Below, piece after piece: positions 61,569 through 64,000 of a DNA stretch of 64,000 nucleotides. The notes under the pieces are model-generated. The model saw only the letters and a list, made by a program, of their open reading frames with translations. It was not told the DNA's origin and ran no database searches. Source of the DNA: Fodinicola acaciae. GTDB taxonomy: Bacteria; Actinomycetota; Actinomycetes; Mycobacteriales; HKI-0501. The stretch is from NCBI RefSeq assembly GCF_010993745.1, contig NZ_WOTN01000002.1, forward strand, positions 620,001 through 684,000. Reading direction: 5' to 3'. Position 1 is the stretch's first letter. Every line of letters begins with the position of its first letter. A program made the position numbers and the translations under genes.

Positions 61569-62305
61569 GAGTCGTCGCGTCGTACAACGTCAAAGGTGGC
61601 GTCGGCAAGACCTCCGCCGCGGTGAATCTTGCCTATCTGGCGGCCCGCGACGGCCGCCGTACGCTGCTGTGGGATCTCGACCCGCAGGGCGCGGCGACCT
61701 ACCTGTTCCGGGTACGTCCGCGGGTCAAAGGCGGCAGCGGCAAGCTGGTGGCCGGCTCTCGCGCCATCGCGGCCGGCCTGAAAGGCACCGACTTCGACGG
61801 TCTGGACCTGCTGCCGGCCGACTTCACCTACCGCAACATGGACATCGACCTGTCACACGAGAAAAAGTCGACGCGCGTGTTACGCCGGCTGCTCGACGGG
61901 GTCGCCGACGAGTTCGACCTGGTTTTCCTGGACACGCCGCCAAGCCTGTCGCTGGTCTCGGAAAACGTGTTGCACGCGGCCGACGTCGTGCTGGTGCCGA
62001 TCATCCCGACCGTGCTCGCGGTGCGGACGTACGACCAGCTCGTCGACTTCGTGGACTCCTTCGACGGCCGGCGACCGCGCGTGCACGGATTCTTTTCCAT
62101 GGTGGACCGGCGCAAAACCCTGCACCGCGAGATCATCGGCACGCTGCCCGCCGACCGTCCGGACGTGAGCGCGACCGGCATTCCGGCCCTGTCCGCGGTC
62201 GAGCAGATGGCGGTGCACCGCGCGCCGCTGCCGACCTTCGCGCCGCACAGTCCGGCCACTCGTGCGTACGAGCAGCTGTGGCGCGAACTTGTGCCGCTGC
62301 TGTAG
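61565..62305 (+). CDS. ParA-like ATPase coupled to CHAD protein
   Basis: This is a 246-residue protein. The deviant Walker A is YNVKGGVGKTSAAVNLAYLA, Walker A' region LWDLDPQGAATYLF, and Walker B LVFLDTPPSLSLVSENVLHA, as in ParA/MinD positioning ATPases with both signature lysine and aspartates. There is no parB, no centromere-like repeats nearby and no N-terminal helix-turn-helix. Its GTG overlaps the CHAD gene's stop, so the two are translationally coupled. By analogy with McdA and other orphan ParA proteins it may position a CHAD-coated cargo such as polyphosphate granules; this is inference. Confidence 0.85.
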   Translation: MRVVASYNVKGGVGKTSAAVNLAYLAARDGRRTLLWDLDPQGAATYLFRVRPRVKGGSGKLVAGSRAIAAGLKGTDFDGLDLLPADFTYRNMDIDLSHEKKSTRVLRRLLDGVADEFDLVFLDTPPSLSLVSENVLHAADVVLVPIIPTVLAVRTYDQLVDFVDSFDGRRPRVHGFFSMVDRRKTLHREIIGTLPADRPDVSATGIPALSAVEQMAVHRAPLPTFAPHSPATRAYEQLWRELVPLL

Positions 62306-62404
62306 GGAAAACCCTACCGCGTCTTCGTCGGCTGACCCTACTCGTCGCCGATCTTTGCCCGTGCCACGCTCCTTTCCGGGATATCACTGCGAAAGGCCTG
62401 ACAC

Positions 62405-63538
62405 ATGTTAAAGGAAATAGCGGTCGCCGCTGTGCTGAGCTTGGTGCCGGCGTCGGCGCCACCGCAGCTGCCGCCGCTCAACGATGCCGTGCTGCGCAAG
62501 GCGATCGCCATCCAGCCGACCGACAGGGTGACCGGCGTACAGCTGCGGATCACCGGCACCGCCGGCCACTGGTCCGGCACCTCCGGCGTCGGCGACGTAC
62601 GCACCGGTGCGCCGGTGCCGGCCAACGGCCGTTTCCGGATCGGCAGCATCAGCAAGGTTTTCACCGCCGCCGTCGTGCTTCAGCTGGCTGCCGAACACAA
62701 AGTCGACGTCGGCCAGACCGTGCAGCACTATTTGCCCGGCCTGTTGCCTGACAACATTGCGCCGGTCACCGTCGGACAGCTGCTCGACCACACCAGCGGC
62801 CTGCCCAATGACGACAGCCCGTACGAGACGACCGGCGACGCGGCCTGGTTTGTCCAGCACCGCTTCGACAGCTGGACGCCGGCGCAGATCATCGCGATCG
62901 ACACGCGGCACCCAATGCGGTTCACGCCCGGCACGAAACAACAATATGCCGGCATCAACTACTATCTGGCCGGCCTGCTGATCGAGAAAATCACCGGCGA
63001 CACGTACGCACACGCCGTCCAGGCGCGGATCATCACGCCTCTCGGCCTGCGCGACACGTCCGTGCCGGGGATGAACGATCCGCGGATCCCCGGACCGCAC
63101 TCGCACGGATACGTTGAAGTCAAAGGAAAACTCGTCGACATCACCGAGCAGATCCCATGGCCGTGGGCCGAAGGTGGGATGATCTCCAGTGCCGCCGACC
63201 TCGACCGCTTTCTCGGTGCGCTGTTCACCGGCCGCGTCGTGCCGGCCAGTGAGCTCGACCGGATGTTCACCCTGCCGGACGTGCCGTACGCGGACAACAC
63301 CAACTGCCCGGGTGGACGTGCCTGCTTCAGCATGGGACTGATGAAGGCGACGCTGCCGGGCACCGATCTTTTCGCCTGGGGCAAGACAGGATCGAGGCCT
63401 GGCTACACGTCCGGGTTTTTCGCCACGCGCGGCCTGGAGCGTCGAGCCGTCTACGTGCTGAACTCGACCGGCAACAAGGACGGCTCGGACATGCCGTTCG
63501 TACTAAGGATTGCTTCGGCCACTTTCCTCGGCAAGTGA
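62405..63538 (+). CDS. Secreted serine hydrolase (beta-lactamase/DD-peptidase family)
   Basis: This is a 377-residue protein with a short signal peptide (MLKEIAVAAVLSLVPASAPP). The catalytic SxxK is in FRIGSISKVFTAAVV (about 80). The second motif is QQYAGINYYLAGLLIE, with YAG in place of the usual YSN. The third is WGKTGSRPGYTSGFF (KTG). The family includes class C beta-lactamases and R61-type D-Ala-D-Ala carboxypeptidases; sequence style resembles the latter. ATG 62405 follows AAAGG at 8 nt. Its end overlaps the convergent gene by 36 bp. Confidence 0.85.
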   Translation: MLKEIAVAAVLSLVPASAPPQLPPLNDAVLRKAIAIQPTDRVTGVQLRITGTAGHWSGTSGVGDVRTGAPVPANGRFRIGSISKVFTAAVVLQLAAEHKVDVGQTVQHYLPGLLPDNIAPVTVGQLLDHTSGLPNDDSPYETTGDAAWFVQHRFDSWTPAQIIAIDTRHPMRFTPGTKQQYAGINYYLAGLLIEKITGDTYAHAVQARIITPLGLRDTSVPGMNDPRIPGPHSHGYVEVKGKLVDITEQIPWPWAEGGMISSAADLDRFLGALFTGRVVPASELDRMFTLPDVPYADNTNCPGGRACFSMGLMKATLPGTDLFAWGKTGSRPGYTSGFFATRGLERRAVYVLNSTGNKDGSDMPFVLRIASATFLGK

Positions 63539-64000
63539 CTGGACGGCCTTCGTGAAGCCGGCCATCGCCGCGCGATAGAAACGCGGTCCGTAGGACACCC
63601 TCGCCACCCCCAGCTCCCGCAATGTGGCCAGGTCGAGGTCGTCGCTGGTGTTTCCGTTGACGGGACAGGACAACTCGGTGACCAGGGTGGCGATGGTGTG
63701 CTTGTCGCGTACGCCGATCGGATAGACGCAGTCCGCTCCGGCGTCCCGATAGAGCCGTCCGCGTCGTACCGTTTCCTCGATCCGCTTCTCTTCGGAGATG
63801 CCGCCGCTCGGAAGGAATGTGTCGACGCGCGCGTTCACCACGATCGGGACGCCGGCGTCGCGCGAGGCCGAGCGTACGCCGGCCAGCCACTCGGCCTGCT
63901 TTTCCGCGTCGCGCAGGCCACCTGCCAGGTGGTCGGTGTCCTCCAGGTTGCAGCCGACCGCACCGGTGTCGAGCAGCCGGTCGACCAGCTCGCGCGGCCG
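63503..64000 (-). CDS. Isocitrate lyase/PEP mutase family protein, 5' end outside window
   Basis: The frame is open to the window edge; 165 residues of the C-terminal part are present. It reads RPRELVDRLLDTGAVGCNLE DTDHLAGG, then AGVPIVVNARVDTFLPSG, RGRLYRDAGADCVYPIGV and ARVSYGPRFYRAAMAGFTKA. This is the barrel of the PEP mutase/isocitrate lyase superfamily. The NLED and NARVD blocks carry metal-binding residues. The active-site Cys loop, if present, lies upstream of the window. The exact reaction (for example methylisocitrate lyase-like or phosphonopyruvate-related) cannot be told. Confidence 0.8.
   Translation of the reverse strand, partial: RPRELVDRLLDTGAVGCNLEDTDHLAGGLRDAEKQAEWLAGVRSASRDAGVPIVVNARVDTFLPSGGISEEKRIEETVRRGRLYRDAGADCVYPIGVRDKHTIATLVTELSCPVNGNTSDDLDLATLRELGVARVSYGPRFYRAAMAGFTKAVQSLAEESGRSNP

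Noticed and set aside
61565-62305. Chromosome-partition parA
   Set aside because: No parB or parS-like repeats are adjacent, and the gene is coupled to a CHAD protein rather than to a replication or gid cluster.

Overview
The window is chromosomal DNA from a GC-rich actinobacterium. The evidence is GTG-rich starts, a WhiB-type regulator, PspC-domain signalling proteins, a DUF6350 (PerM-like) membrane protein beside sucCD and purNH, LDH-type malate dehydrogenase, dimeric NADP-type isocitrate dehydrogenase, and many secreted proteins with Pro/Ala-rich tails. The lineage inside the Actinomycetia cannot be fixed from sequence reading alone. No rRNA, tRNA, CRISPR, phage or complete insertion sequence was recognised.

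Layout. 1-4 kb: a membrane protein cut by the window edge, a foldback (MITE-like) element, a DUF4190 protein, a frameshifted gene, an HNH endonuclease, a WhiB protein and an unlisted 45-residue gene. 4-10.7 kb: a VirD4/TraG-like ATPase with an enormous Pro/Ala/Gln tail and three small partners, but no relaxase or secretion channel. 10.7-18 kb: a divergent MarR-controlled pair, a three-gene operon of unknown function and a heterodimeric ABC exporter. 18-32.6 kb: glycolipid-binding-like protein, MFS carboxylate transporter, lipoprotein hydrolase, guaA, xylulokinase, pssA and a fused psd, a secreted peptidase, and a PspC sensor kinase/regulator module. 32.6-39.4 kb: secreted metallopeptidase, GH3 glycosidase, ROK regulator, PIG-L deacetylase, and chorismate mutase with a Phe/Tyr leader peptide. 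39.4-64 kb: pcrA, HIT protein, M23 peptidase, cobalamin-binding subunit, sucC-sucD, DUF6350 protein, purN-purH, pentapeptide protein, folD, mdh, a tandem pair of paralogous membrane proteins, icd, a CHAD-ParA operon, a serine hydrolase and a PEP mutase-family enzyme cut by the window edge.

Central metabolism clusters on the right: sucCD, mdh and icd cover three TCA reactions, and purN, purH, folD and guaA form the end of purine and one-carbon supply. pssA and psd together make phosphatidylethanolamine.

The least ordinary content is non-coding. At least five copies of a roughly 115-bp element built around a CCCCCACCC/GGGTGGGGG hairpin lie between genes, two as inverted pairs. A second family of near-perfect hairpins with the core GCATGGCCACCATGC recurs four times. 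A 430-bp array between sucD and the DUF6350 gene holds two identical 115-bp units built from degenerate repeats of about 29 bp. Among coding loci, the CHAD-ParA operon is the best candidate for an undescribed system, possibly positioning polyphosphate granules.
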